A DNA stretch of 64,000 nucleotides from an uncultured Bacteroidales bacterium (GCA_910586395.1 CAJUFX010000004.1:1-64000), one strand, 5' to 3'; shown: positions 23,834-32,737, counted from the first letter of the stretch. Notes: generated by a model not told the origin, from the letters alone. Numbers and translations are program-made.

Positions 23834-26659
23834 TTATTCCCCGTAGAGTTCGTTCCACCACGCCGGCTCTCCCTTAAGATAACGGTCGAACCAAGCCAGA
23901 ATCGTCTTCTCCCATTGGATGCGCTTGGGCAAATCGACGATGCCGTGGTCTTCGCCCTCGACCGTGACCATGGCCACGGGACGGCCCAACAGGCGCAAGG
24001 CCTTGTACATCTGATAGCTCTCGCCTATGGGTACGTTGTGGTCGGACGTGCCGTGCAACAGCAACAAGGGCGTATGCACCTTGTCGGCACTGAAAAGCGG
24101 GCTCTGATCGACATAGATGTCCTTGCGGTTCCAGGGAAAGGAGTTGGCGGCCGCTATGGCGTTGTAGATATAACCCCAGTAGCCTTCGCCCCAATAACTG
24201 GAAATGGAACTGATACCGGCATGGGAAATGGCGGCGGCGAACAAATCGCAGTGGCTGACGAGGTATTGGGTCATGAAGCCGCCGTAAGAGGCGCCGATAC
24301 AGCCTATCTTACCGGCATCGATAAACGGATAGCGTTCGCAGGCCTGCTGTACGGCCGCCATGATTTCGCCACCGACGGTCTTGGCCCAGTTATTGACGTG
24401 GCGCGCGGCGAATTCCTTGCCGTAACCGATGGCGCCGGAGGGCTGCAAAACCAGTACGACATAACCGTGCGACGCCCAAACCTGTTTGGGATAACGCATA
24501 TCCAGCGACTTGGGCGTGGGCGACGTCCCGCCGTAGTAATACGTGATGCAGGGGTATTGGCGCGTGCCTGTTTGCAGTTCTTCGAGCGTCAGGCCGTCGG
24601 GCAGATAGAGCGTACCGTTGATGCTGTCGCCGGCGGGCGTCGCGAATTTGAGGTCGAACCAACGGTTCGTGGCCACGCCCTTGTCCGCCAGCTCCCGCTG
24701 CGGGTCAAGCAACCGTTTCTCGCTGCGGCGCGCCTGCGGGTTGGCCAACGGTCCCTTGCTCAGATAAGCGCGGATCGGCTCGTCGGCCGTCGTACCCGTG
24801 TAGAGCAGTTGGTCGCCGGCCATGGCCATGCCCTCGGTATTGGTGGTTTTCAGCGGCACGCGGACAAAGACAGGTTGCTGGCCGTCAAGGCCGCTACCCA
24901 TGCGGTAGGCGTAGAGATTGACACCATCGCCGTCGGTGCAGCGGAGATAGACATAGCGGCCCGAAGGCTCGAACGCAAAGCCGTCTATGGAGGGCCTGAA
25001 GTCCCGCCCGACGAAATGCGCCTTTTTGGTGGCGATATCGAAAACAAACGGAACGTTGTTGTAGTCGTTGGCGTAGAGTTCGTCACCCGGCTGGCTGGCA
25101 TTGACGGCCGCATAGTCGGAGAACATGGTTTCGGATCCGACCACGAAGAGCTGACGGCCATCGGACGAAAACGCGGCACCGGATACAAACTGCGTGGTCT
25201 GCCACAGCAGTTCGGTTTCTCGGGTCTCCATGTTCATGATGTATATATTCTGACGGATGTAAGCCCGCAACGTATCGACCATCTCCGAGGTGGAGAACAG
25301 AAGCTGACGGCCATCCGCGCTGATGTCCTGCACATCGGCCGACAACAACCCGTAAGTCAGCGGTTCGAGCCAGCTGTTTTCCGTCTTGTTCCGACGGGTG
25401 AACCGACCCGCCTTGCGGTCGGCGGCCCAATCGGCCAAATGACTCCGCAAATCGAGTTTATAAAGGTGCGTCCGGTCGTTGTAGTAGGGCCATTGGTCGG
25501 CCGGCGAACTGAGGCTCTTCAAGCCGGTCTTGTTGGCTTCCGGCCGCGTCACGACGCCCACGACCATATAGCTGCCGTCGGGTGCCCACGTGAAACCGCC
25601 TAAATCTTCGGCGGTCTCGTAAACCGGCCGGGCCGTCTCGCCCAACACACCGACATAAATGCGGGTTTGCTTGCCCTCGCGCTGCATATAGCCGTAATAC
25701 GGTGCGGCCGGCGCGAAAGCGAAATTGGAAATGCCCTTGTAAACGGCCGTCACCGAGCCGTCGTCGGTGCGCCCTACCGTAAGGCTGCGCTCATAGCCGC
25801 TGCGGTCGGCCTTAACCGCCGTCAACGTCACGGCGTAATAGCGGCCGTCGTAAGAAAGCTTCGGCCAAGCCACGCGTTCGCCGAACAGATAGTGCGGCAG
25901 GTCGTAACGTTCGCGCGGTTCAAGCCCCAACACCAAGGCGGCTTCGGGTCGGGCGGCTTGCGCGGCCGTGGAAACCGTCAATTCAGGCATCGCATACGTA
26001 CGGCCGGGTTCCACCAACGCCCGCACGATAAGCACGTGCAGACCGGGTTCCACGGCACCGTTATAAGTCTTGGCGGCCGGCCGGGCCGTATCGGCCACAG
26101 CCTGTCCCTGGCTCAACACTTTCTTGCCATCTACATACAACTCATAGACCGGCGCGAACTTCAACGCATATTCGGCCTTGACATAGCGGTCGGCCGTCAG
26201 ATAAGTGCAGAAGTAACGCCAGGCGATACGGGAGTCCGCGGATTCGGCTGACGCACCGGCCGCCGCAGATGCCGGTGTCTCGACCGTCGCGCCGGCCGGC
26301 ATCGCATGCCAATACAGCGCGCCCGCGCCCTGCCGCAAGGCCGCGCCGTCAGTCGGACGGCTCAGCGCCAGTTTTTCCATATCCACACCCGGCAACGCGA
26401 GGATGCGCGGCGTATCGAACGCCTCGCCCTTGATATTTTTTTCAGCCTTGAAAGCCGGCGAGGCCATCTCCCAGACGTCCGACACCAACCAGGTCTCGGC
26501 CGAAAGGCGTTGTTTCGCCGTGTCCGACACGACCGCGGACGCGCTTTCCTGCGCCATGAGCGCACCGCCGGAAACGGCCGTAACACCGCCCGACAGACTG
26601 CCTGCAAACAGCAAGCCGCCCACGAGGGCGGCCGCTTTGATTCTTCGATATATCATCAT
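23834..26659 (-). CDS. Secreted S9 family (prolyl oligopeptidase-type) peptidase
   Basis: The 941-residue product has a signal peptide in the first 35 residues, a long beta-propeller-like region, and a C-terminal alpha/beta-hydrolase domain of about 250 residues with the serine in GCIGASYGGFMTQYL (near residue 790), Asp in LLHGTSDHNVPIGE (near 873) and His in EGEDHGIVD (near 905). This is the layout of S9 acyl-aminoacyl or dipeptidyl peptidases that trim peptides in the periplasm; length of about 940 also fits the S9 glutamyl endopeptidase-like group. No membrane helix other than the signal peptide is seen. The gene follows the phosphofructokinase gene on the same strand. Confidence 0.92.
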   Translation of the reverse strand: MMIYRRIKAAALVGGLLFAGSLSGGVTAVSGGALMAQESASAVVSDTAKQRLSAETWLVSDVWEMASPAFKAEKNIKGEAFDTPRILALPGVDMEKLALSRPTDGAALRQGAGALYWHAMPAGATVETPASAAAGASAESADSRIAWRYFCTYLTADRYVKAEYALKFAPVYELYVDGKKVLSQGQAVADTARPAAKTYNGAVEPGLHVLIVRALVEPGRTYAMPELTVSTAAQAARPEAALVLGLEPRERYDLPHYLFGERVAWPKLSYDGRYYAVTLTAVKADRSGYERSLTVGRTDDGSVTAVYKGISNFAFAPAAPYYGYMQREGKQTRIYVGVLGETARPVYETAEDLGGFTWAPDGSYMVVGVVTRPEANKTGLKSLSSPADQWPYYNDRTHLYKLDLRSHLADWAADRKAGRFTRRNKTENSWLEPLTYGLLSADVQDISADGRQLLFSTSEMVDTLRAYIRQNIYIMNMETRETELLWQTTQFVSGAAFSSDGRQLFVVGSETMFSDYAAVNASQPGDELYANDYNNVPFVFDIATKKAHFVGRDFRPSIDGFAFEPSGRYVYLRCTDGDGVNLYAYRMGSGLDGQQPVFVRVPLKTTNTEGMAMAGDQLLYTGTTADEPIRAYLSKGPLANPQARRSEKRLLDPQRELADKGVATNRWFDLKFATPAGDSINGTLYLPDGLTLEELQTGTRQYPCITYYYGGTSPTPKSLDMRYPKQVWASHGYVVLVLQPSGAIGYGKEFAARHVNNWAKTVGGEIMAAVQQACERYPFIDAGKIGCIGASYGGFMTQYLVSHCDLFAAAISHAGISSISSYWGEGYWGYIYNAIAAANSFPWNRKDIYVDQSPLFSADKVHTPLLLLHGTSDHNVPIGESYQMYKALRLLGRPVAMVTVEGEDHGIVDLPKRIQWEKTILAWFDRYLKGEPAWWNELYGE

Positions 26660-26681
26660 TCTGTTTCGTTAAATTAAATGC

Positions 26682-26704
26682 AACGGCCGCGGCATGCGGC
26701 CGTT
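26682..26704 (-). terminator. Hairpin between pfk and the S9 peptidase gene
   Basis: AACGGCCGC (26682-26690), loop GGCAT, GCGGCCGTT (26696-26704): a perfect 9-bp stem just after the pfk stop in the minus direction. A T-rich stretch follows only on the plus side, so its role as a minus-strand terminator is not certain. Confidence 0.5.
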
Positions 26705-26707
26705 TTC

Positions 26708-27943
26708 TTATTTTTCCGGAATCACGACGGGGAAGTCGTAATCGAAATTCATCAAGTTCATCTTCTCCATTACCTTTCCTAAGAAATCCTGGTAATAGGG
26801 CGTGAACGTAAACGTGTTGGCATCGTAATACTCGCACGACAGCGGTTTGTTGCCAATCGCCCCCATATCCACCGACGAGGTGTTGTATTCTTCGAGTTCT
26901 TCGTAAGGCACCACCGATTTCAATACCGGCATCTGCCCGTAGGCTTCACGCAACAGCAAATCCACCACCTTGTCGGCCAACGTCGCCGTCAGACGGCGGT
27001 CGTATTCGCGGCATTCGCCGGCACGCGCGAAATAGCCCGTAATCTGCGCGCGGGCGTCTATACCCAGACGGCGCGAAATCTCGCTGGCCACAACGCCGCT
27101 CACGCCGCCGAAGCGCGGATGTCCGTATTCGTCTTTCTCCGAACTGGCGTAAACCACATCGCACTTGCCGGTTTCTTCGTTATACCAACGGATGCCTTCC
27201 GATACCGCGATAATCAGGTTCCGCTTCGGATTGCGCTTATACATCTCATTGACGCGCTCAAAGAAGAAGTCCTTGCGTTCGCGCGTAATCTCCACTTCCG
27301 GCACCAACGCCAGATTCGCGCCGCCGAACGTCGCCGTCCCGGTCAACCAGCCGGCGTCGCGCCCCATAACCTCGACCACCATGACGCGGGAGTGCGATTC
27401 GGTCGTCGTCTTGATCATGTTCGTCAGACGGGCCACCGTACGCGCGGCCGTCGGGAAACCGGGACAAATAACCGCTTCGATGTCCTTTCCATCCACATGG
27501 TGCATGGTTTGCGTGCGCAGGTCGTTGTCGATGGTCTTGGGAAAACCGATGACGGGGATACCCTCCTGTTCGTAGAGTTTTTTGGCCGCGCCGTTGGTGT
27601 CGTCGCCGCCTATCGTCACGAGCACATCGATTTTATAGCGTTTCAAATTGTTCATGATTTGCCCCACGCGGTCTTCGCCCGGTTTGGACGAAAACGGATT
27701 CGTACGGCTCGAACGCAAGGCCGTTCCGCCGTAACAGCCGTTGTACGGCTGGCAGGTCAGATCCATGACGTCACCGTCGCCCAAAAGGCCTTTCCAACCC
27801 TGACGGATGCCGTAAACCTTGTAGCCCAACATCGAAGCGCGGTTACGTACGGCTTCGATGCTCGAATTGATGGCCGGCGTGTCGCCGCCGCCCGAAAGAA
27901 TGGCAAGCGTCTTGCCCTTGAACAATTTGTTTTCTAAGCTCAT
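26708..27943 (-). CDS. 6-phosphofructokinase with pyrophosphate-type active-site residues
   Basis: The 411-residue enzyme has the PFK fold: LAILSGGGDTPAINS, YGIRQGWKGLL, TIGGDDTNGAAKKL and PKTIDNDL. In the donor site, residue Asp115 (GGDD) and Lys136 (PKTIDND) replace the two glycines of ATP-dependent PFK; this Asp/Lys pair is the established marker of pyrophosphate-dependent enzymes. It therefore probably makes fructose 1,6-bisphosphate reversibly with PPi. The sugar-phosphate loop VMGRDAGWLTG is intact. It has its own promoter (28002-28030) and is likely read alone. Confidence 0.92.
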   Translation of the reverse strand: MSLENKLFKGKTLAILSGGGDTPAINSSIEAVRNRASMLGYKVYGIRQGWKGLLGDGDVMDLTCQPYNGCYGGTALRSSRTNPFSSKPGEDRVGQIMNNLKRYKIDVLVTIGGDDTNGAAKKLYEQEGIPVIGFPKTIDNDLRTQTMHHVDGKDIEAVICPGFPTAARTVARLTNMIKTTTESHSRVMVVEVMGRDAGWLTGTATFGGANLALVPEVEITRERKDFFFERVNEMYKRNPKRNLIIAVSEGIRWYNEETGKCDVVYASSEKDEYGHPRFGGVSGVVASEISRRLGIDARAQITGYFARAGECREYDRRLTATLADKVVDLLLREAYGQMPVLKSVVPYEELEEYNTSSVDMGAIGNKPLSCEYYDANTFTFTPYYQDFLGKVMEKMNLMNFDYDFPVVIPEK

Positions 27944-28001
27944 ATCGATTGTTTTTTTTATAAATCGAAACAGGTCGCCACGTTGCGTGCGATTTAAAAG
28001 A

Positions 28002-28030
28002 CAAAGTTACTGAATTTTTCCAACAAACAA
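28002..28030 (-). promoter_or_regulatory. Promoter of the phosphofructokinase gene
   Basis: On the minus strand TTG (28030-28028), 18 bases, then TAACTTTG (28009-28002). It lies about 60 bases before the ATG at 27943, in the gap after the alpha/beta hydrolase gene. Confidence 0.5.
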
Positions 28031-28045
28031 GGCGTGGCCGCCGAA

Positions 28046-28960
28046 TTAAACCCGGTTCAGGAAATCGCGGACGAACGCCGCGCAGGCTTCCGGCTCTTCC
28101 CAAAAGCCCATGTGTCCGCAAGGCAGCCACAGAATCTCGGCGCGTTCGCACAACATGGCCTGACTCATGACCTTGGAAACGTTCTGTTTCTCGTCGTGAC
28201 GGCCGATGATGAAACAAAACGGCAAGGGGGCGGAGGCGGACGGCGAACAATGCTCTGTTGCAGCCGACTTTAGGGAGCGAAGCGTACGTGGAGGCAAAAC
28301 AGAGACATTGTCGCCGTCCGCGGCAGCTGAACCAGCCGCTGTACCTCTGGTCAGAACCGGCAGATAACTCTTGCGCTCGGCCAGCCCTTTCTGAATGGCC
28401 AAAATGGCTTCCAACGACATCGCGCGGCCGGCTTCGGTCAAGGCGGCGATTTTACCGGCCATGCGTTCGCGGTTCTGCGGCGCGAACAGCGTCGGCATAA
28501 AGCGCGTCACAAAGTCTTTCTTGGCCTCGCCGCCCGCTTCGAGCAACGCAATGGCGCGGCGGCGCTGCGCCAGTCCCTCCTCGCCGTCCTGGGCGGCCTG
28601 CGAGTGGAACAGCACGATACCCTTCACTTTTTCGGGAAACAGGTCGGCCACGGCCAAAGCGACATAACCGCCCATGGAATGCCCGACCAACACAGCTGCC
28701 GCCACGTCCTCCGCCCGCATGACGGCCTCCACGACCTGCGCGCAGAGCGGCACCGAATGCACGTCGGAGAGCACCTCGCTTTGGCCGTGGCCGGGCAGGT
28801 CTATGGCCAGCACGCGGTTTTCGGCCGCCCATACCTCCGTCATTTCGCGCCACACCCAGGCGCCTTCCATCAGCCCGTGCAACAACACGACCGCCGGTCC
28901 CGCGCCCGATATCGTATAATGAATCCGCTTACCATCGCAAACGACATATTTACTTTCCAT
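28046..28960 (-). CDS. Alpha/beta hydrolase with an in-frame inserted segment
   Basis: The 304-residue product is an alpha/beta-hydrolase: VVLLHGLMEGAWVWREM (oxyanion), VLVGHSMGGYVALA (nucleophile Ser), IIGRHDEKQ (acid) and CGHMGFWEEPE (His). The cytoplasmic enzyme has no signal peptide. Around residues 208-245 a stretch rich in Ala, Ser and Pro (TRGTAAGSAAADGDN... to SASAPLP) has no counterpart in the fold and lies exactly over a near-perfect 24-bp inverted repeat (28236-28321), so it was probably added by an insertion that kept the frame. The enzyme may still work, since the insert falls before the strand that carries the catalytic Asp. Substrate unknown. Confidence 0.85.
   Translation of the reverse strand: MESKYVVCDGKRIHYTISGAGPAVVLLHGLMEGAWVWREMTEVWAAENRVLAIDLPGHGQSEVLSDVHSVPLCAQVVEAVMRAEDVAAAVLVGHSMGGYVALAVADLFPEKVKGIVLFHSQAAQDGEEGLAQRRRAIALLEAGGEAKKDFVTRFMPTLFAPQNRERMAGKIAALTEAGRAMSLEAILAIQKGLAERKSYLPVLTRGTAAGSAAADGDNVSVLPPRTLRSLKSAATEHCSPSASAPLPFCFIIGRHDEKQNVSKVMSQAMLCERAEILWLPCGHMGFWEEPEACAAFVRDFLNRV
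28236..28321. repeat. Palindromic insertion element inside the hydrolase gene
   Basis: The left arm 28236-28259 (GCGGACGGCGA then ACAATGCTCTGTT) and right arm 28298-28321 (AACAGAGACATTGT then CGCCGTCCGC) are complementary apart from two single-base offsets. The 38-nt centre contains CGTACG. The whole is in frame with the host gene. Confidence 0.65.
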
Positions 28961-29071
28961 GAATCCAATTTATAATAGTTTTACTATGTAAACAAACATT
29001 TTCGCCTCTATTTATCTATAACACAATAGACAGCCTTAACAAAAAATGCTATGGGAAAATTTAATGTACTC
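28961..29071. other. Non-coding border of the AT-rich island
   Basis: This spacer lies between the hydrolase start and the S8 protease stop. Base composition changes here from GC-rich to AT-rich. No repeat, tRNA or integrase-like feature is visible at this end. Confidence 0.4.
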
Positions 29072-30880
29072 TTACCGCAAAATTTCATATTCAGAACCTA
29101 ACTCCACCTCGAAGTCCCCCATTATATTCACATTCCCTACCGCATCCAATACAAGTTTAGCTCCATTTTGCACCTTTACATTTTTTACATTAATATCCCC
29201 ATAATAATTTAAAACAGTTGTATTCTCTGTAATAACCCTATCAAACAAATCTATCGATGGCGCTGATGCCGCCCGTACCGCTGCATATGCATCCACTAAA
29301 CCATAACCCATTTCTTCGTGCCACGTTCCATTAGGCATCCCCGAAACACCTCGATAATCATATCCTCCCACCTTTTGTGCCGTACTTTCTATAACATTTC
29401 TTACCTGCAAAGCCGTTAGATTAGGATTCACCGACAGAACCAATGCCGCAACTCCTGCAACATGAGGACACGCAGAAGAAGTACCATTAAAATCGTCTCT
29501 GTATTTTCCATCTGACGTTGTCGTAGGAACACGTACACCCGGTGCCATTACATCCAACATCGATCCATAACAACTACCCCAATTTTCTTTATCACAAGAT
29601 TTATCACTTTTTCTTTCCCCATTCGGACTAATCGCACCTACTACTAAGATATCGGTGTTACTCTTAGCAGGATAACGAATTGATGTATTATTATCATTCC
29701 CAGCAGAAAAGACAACTACCGTACCTTTCCCATTACGACCTCGGATTAAAGCATTTTTTATAGCATCATCAATAACAGCAGAAGGGGCATATCCTCCCCA
29801 TGAATTACTGATAACGTCTGCCCCATTCCGCCAAGCCCAATTAAACCCATTTGCCAATTGCTGGGCTGTATTTCCAAAAGTCAGAGCACAACTTACAGAT
29901 ATCAATTTAACATTCGGAGCAACCCCACTGACACCTATACTATTGTTTTGTTGAGCGGCAATAATTCCCGCACAAGCTGTTCCATGAGATCCCCTTAAAC
30001 ACGAAGGTGTTGTATCTGTTTCAGCATCATATCCCATTCCATAAATATTATTTTCCAAATCCGGATGATCCATTTTAATTCCCTGGTCAAACACAGCTAC
30101 CTTTATATTTGGCGAACCCGTCGTTAATGTCCAAGCACTCTCTGCCCGAATATCAATATCTGCCGTCTTACAATGCTGACCCGTATTTTTTAAACCCCAT
30201 TGATTACCAAAATACTTATCATCCGACAACAATAAATCATAATACAGAATTTCTGGCTCTGCACTTTCAAACATGCCAGTCTCATAAAATAGATCTGCCG
30301 CTTCAATTGCATTCAACGTACACTCTTTTGTGCAAGCTAAAGTCATCCACAAAGGCATAAATTCATTATATCCAATCACCTGTATAGCATGCTTCTTAGC
30401 GAATTCAGCCAATTTATACCTATCTTCTTCTTTGAACAATTTGACATAAAATTTACTTGATATACTCAATGGTTGACCCGAAATCATATATGCCGGTATA
30501 ACTTTTACCACATTATTCTCTGCCAAGATTTGCTGAACATACTTTTCATAATCTTGCCATACCGTATTTTCTGGGAATTCTATTTCTGTTATAATAAATG
30601 AGGTATCTTGTATTGATTTCATTTTGTCTATCGGAACAAAAGTTTGCTTTCTACTATCTACATCCATCTTTTTTACACCAATAATAGGAAGCATCTGCCA
30701 CCGTCTAAATTCATTACTATCTATAACGGAGTTCCAAACAACAGATATTCGAGAATAATCTTTATCTAAATAAACCCGCTCGTTCTTGTAATAATAAAAC
30801 AATTTTTCTTGTGAATTGTCTTGCGCATTAATTATTTGTCCTATAAATAGGATAAAAAACGCCAAACAAGCTTTTTTCAT
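29072..30880 (-). CDS. Secreted subtilisin-like (S8) serine protease
   Basis: The product has 602 residues when started at Met 30880 (signal peptide LAFFILFIGQIINAQ); the open frame runs nine residues further up, but that overlaps the upstream gene. After an N-terminal prodomain of about 210 residues the S8 domain shows the complete triad: VAVFDQGIKMDHPDLE (Asp near 265), GSHGTACAGIIAA (His near 298) and NGTSSACPHVAGVAALVL (Ser near 467). The last 50 residues (KVQNGAKLVLDAVGNVNIMG then FEVELGSEYEI) form a beta-stack module in place of a standard T9SS sorting domain. Codon use and composition are much richer in A and T than in any neighbour. It starts four bases after the lipoprotein stop and is surely co-transcribed with it. 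Confidence 0.92.
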   Translation of the reverse strand: MKKACLAFFILFIGQIINAQDNSQEKLFYYYKNERVYLDKDYSRISVVWNSVIDSNEFRRWQMLPIIGVKKMDVDSRKQTFVPIDKMKSIQDTSFIITEIEFPENTVWQDYEKYVQQILAENNVVKVIPAYMISGQPLSISSKFYVKLFKEEDRYKLAEFAKKHAIQVIGYNEFMPLWMTLACTKECTLNAIEAADLFYETGMFESAEPEILYYDLLLSDDKYFGNQWGLKNTGQHCKTADIDIRAESAWTLTTGSPNIKVAVFDQGIKMDHPDLENNIYGMGYDAETDTTPSCLRGSHGTACAGIIAAQQNNSIGVSGVAPNVKLISVSCALTFGNTAQQLANGFNWAWRNGADVISNSWGGYAPSAVIDDAIKNALIRGRNGKGTVVVFSAGNDNNTSIRYPAKSNTDILVVGAISPNGERKSDKSCDKENWGSCYGSMLDVMAPGVRVPTTTSDGKYRDDFNGTSSACPHVAGVAALVLSVNPNLTALQVRNVIESTAQKVGGYDYRGVSGMPNGTWHEEMGYGLVDAYAAVRAASAPSIDLFDRVITENTTVLNYYGDINVKNVKVQNGAKLVLDAVGNVNIMGDFEVELGSEYEILR

Positions 30881-30884
30881 ATTT

Positions 30885-31379
30885 TCAGATATTTTTGTAT
30901 GATACATTCAATGTTATGACATCCGTATCTTTAATTTTCGGCGTAACAATGGATATCAACCAAGACGGAGCGGCCGTAGTCATATCCTCATGAACCACCA
31001 CATCCATAACATACTTATCAACATCTACCTTGTTAAGACTGATATTTATATCCCCGACACCACTTACCGACTGCCCCTTGACCAAAAGCAAAGAATGTTT
31101 CACAAAATTGATTTTCGGCAATTCTACATTCTCACAAACAATATGCTTCTTTAGTTTTTCTTCACCATTGACAATGACCACTTCATTTTGAACAATATCA
31201 ATAACTCCACACTTATTGTCATTGGGTAAATACTTTTCAAATGTCATTTGCATCGGATAATCCTCATCCTCTTCGCAACTGAATCCAACGAACGACATCA
31301 TGAAACATAGGCATATTGAACTCAATTTCACTAATAAATGAGTCTGGTCAATTTTTTTTCTAAAATAAAAAGAAAACAT
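30885..31379 (-). CDS. Lipoprotein upstream of the S8 protease
   Basis: The 164-residue product starts at ATG 31379 with a ribosome site AGGGGG about eight bases upstream; the open frame's first codon further up is GTG. The N-terminal hydrophobic stretch ends in a lipobox (MMSFVGFSC), followed by an acidic linker (EEDEDY) and a domain of about 120 residues with beta-strand character. No family is recognised. It is AT-rich like the protease gene and sits four bases before it, so the two probably work together, for example as surface anchor or regulator of the protease. Confidence 0.75.
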   Translation of the reverse strand: MFSFYFRKKIDQTHLLVKLSSICLCFMMSFVGFSCEEDEDYPMQMTFEKYLPNDNKCGVIDIVQNEVVIVNGEEKLKKHIVCENVELPKINFVKHSLLLVKGQSVSGVGDINISLNKVDVDKYVMDVVVHEDMTTAAPSWLISIVTPKIKDTDVITLNVSYKNI

Positions 31380-31459
31380 AAACACGCCCCCTTCTGTTAA
31401 AATTCATAGAGCAAGATACTTTTTTTTTACCAAATCACCAATTTTTATACAAAATACCT

Positions 31460-32734
31460 TTATTTGTTCTCGTTCAACAGCCGGCCGCGCTCGATGCGCG
31501 CCGCGCGGTCTTCTTCGGCCGACAGGCCTTCCTCTTCTTCGTAGGCCCGCACTTTGACGTAATTGCGCCATTTCTCCAACACCTTCTCCATATCGTCGGG
31601 TATCGGCGCCGAAAAACGCAACGTCTGCCGCGAGGTCGGATGTACGAAGCCGATTGTGGCCGCATGCAGGGCCTGGCGCGGCAAGAGGTCGAAGCAATTC
31701 TGCACGAACTGCTTGTATTTTGTAAACGTCGTGCCTTTCAAAATCTGGTCGCCGCCATAAGTGGCGTCGTTGAACAGCGGATGCTTGATATAACGCATGT
31801 GGCAACGGATCTGATGCGTCCGCCCCGTTTCCAACACGCAGGAAACGCGCGTCACATAGCCGAAACGTTCCTCCACCCGATAATGCGTCACGGCCTCTTT
31901 GCCGGCCGAACCGTCGGGATAGACCGTCATGACGCGGCGGTCGCGCACGCTGCGGCCGATGGCGCCCTCTATCGTGCCTTCGTCTTCCTTGAAGTCGCCC
32001 CACACGAGCGCATGGTACTTGCGTTCCACCGAATGGTCGAAGAACTGCTTGGCCAAAAACGTCTGCGCCATCTCGTTCTTGGCCACGAGCAACAGCCCCG
32101 ACGTGTCTTTGTCGATACGGTGCACGAGATAGACCTTGCCCTGCACGTGGTACATCAACGCCTGCACGAGCGTGCCTGTAAAATTGCCGAAACCCGGATG
32201 CACGACCATGCCGGGCGCCTTGTTCACGACCAACACGTCGTCATCCTCATACACGATATCAACCGGGATGTTTTCGGGCTGAAGTTCGAATTCGTGCGGC
32301 GGATGCGGCAATACAATGCTGATGACATCGCCGGGCTTGACCTTGTAGTTCGGCTTGACCGCCGTACCGTTCACGAGGATATTGCCGGCCTTGGCCGCGT
32401 TCTGTATGCGGTTGCGCGCCGTACTCTGCAAACGGTCAACCAGGAATTTGTCGATGCGCAGTTGCGTCTGTCCCTTGTCGGCCGTGATGCGGAAATGCTC
32501 GTAAAGTTCGGTGCTTTCTTCGTCCGAACCGTCCGCGTCCGAATCCGAATCCGAATCGTTTCCGGCTGACCCGACGGGTGAACCGACGGCTGAACCGACG
32601 GCTGAACCGACGCGCAGGTTCATGTCCATGTCCGCCCCGACGTCCGTTGCGGCCTCAGGGTCTTCGCCGGCCGCCCCACAAGCCGTCCGCCGCGTTTCTT
32701 CCGCATCGGTCCTGCCGTTTATCTTCTTTTCCAT
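31460..32734 (-). CDS. 23S rRNA pseudouridine synthase, RluD-like, with an acidic repeat-rich N-terminal extension
   Basis: The 424-residue enzyme has an S4 RNA-binding domain (RIDKFLVDRLQSTARNRIQN), the pseudouridine synthase core with catalytic Asp in VHRIDKDTSGLLLVAK, and RTHQIRCHMRYIKHPL further on. It should modify uridines in helix 69 of 23S rRNA. The first 75 or so residues have no counterpart in the family: they carry VGSAVGSAVGSPVGSAG from a 12-bp DNA repeat (32571-32612) and a Ser-Asp run from a 6-bp repeat (32538-32555). The gene ends a cluster with the cargo, PASTA and polA genes, an order that recurs in Bacteroidetes. Confidence 0.9.
   Translation of the reverse strand: MEKKINGRTDAEETRRTACGAAGEDPEAATDVGADMDMNLRVGSAVGSAVGSPVGSAGNDSDSDSDADGSDEESTELYEHFRITADKGQTQLRIDKFLVDRLQSTARNRIQNAAKAGNILVNGTAVKPNYKVKPGDVISIVLPHPPHEFELQPENIPVDIVYEDDDVLVVNKAPGMVVHPGFGNFTGTLVQALMYHVQGKVYLVHRIDKDTSGLLLVAKNEMAQTFLAKQFFDHSVERKYHALVWGDFKEDEGTIEGAIGRSVRDRRVMTVYPDGSAGKEAVTHYRVEERFGYVTRVSCVLETGRTHQIRCHMRYIKHPLFNDATYGGDQILKGTTFTKYKQFVQNCFDLLPRQALHAATIGFVHPTSRQTLRFSAPIPDDMEKVLEKWRNYVKVRAYEEEEGLSAEEDRAARIERGRLLNENK
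32538..32612 (-). repeat. In-frame tandem repeats in the rluD 5' region
   Basis: TCCGAA occurs three times in a row at 32538-32555, and a 12-mer (CCGACGGGTGAA, CCGACGGCTGAA twice, then CCGACG) spans 32571-32612. Both units are multiples of three, so length changes keep the frame. Confidence 0.75.
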
Positions 32735-32737
32735 AAC

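Noticed and set aside
23747..25603. 618-codon plus-strand frame opposite the S9 peptidase gene
   Set aside because: Antisense shadow of a gene with intact catalytic triad.
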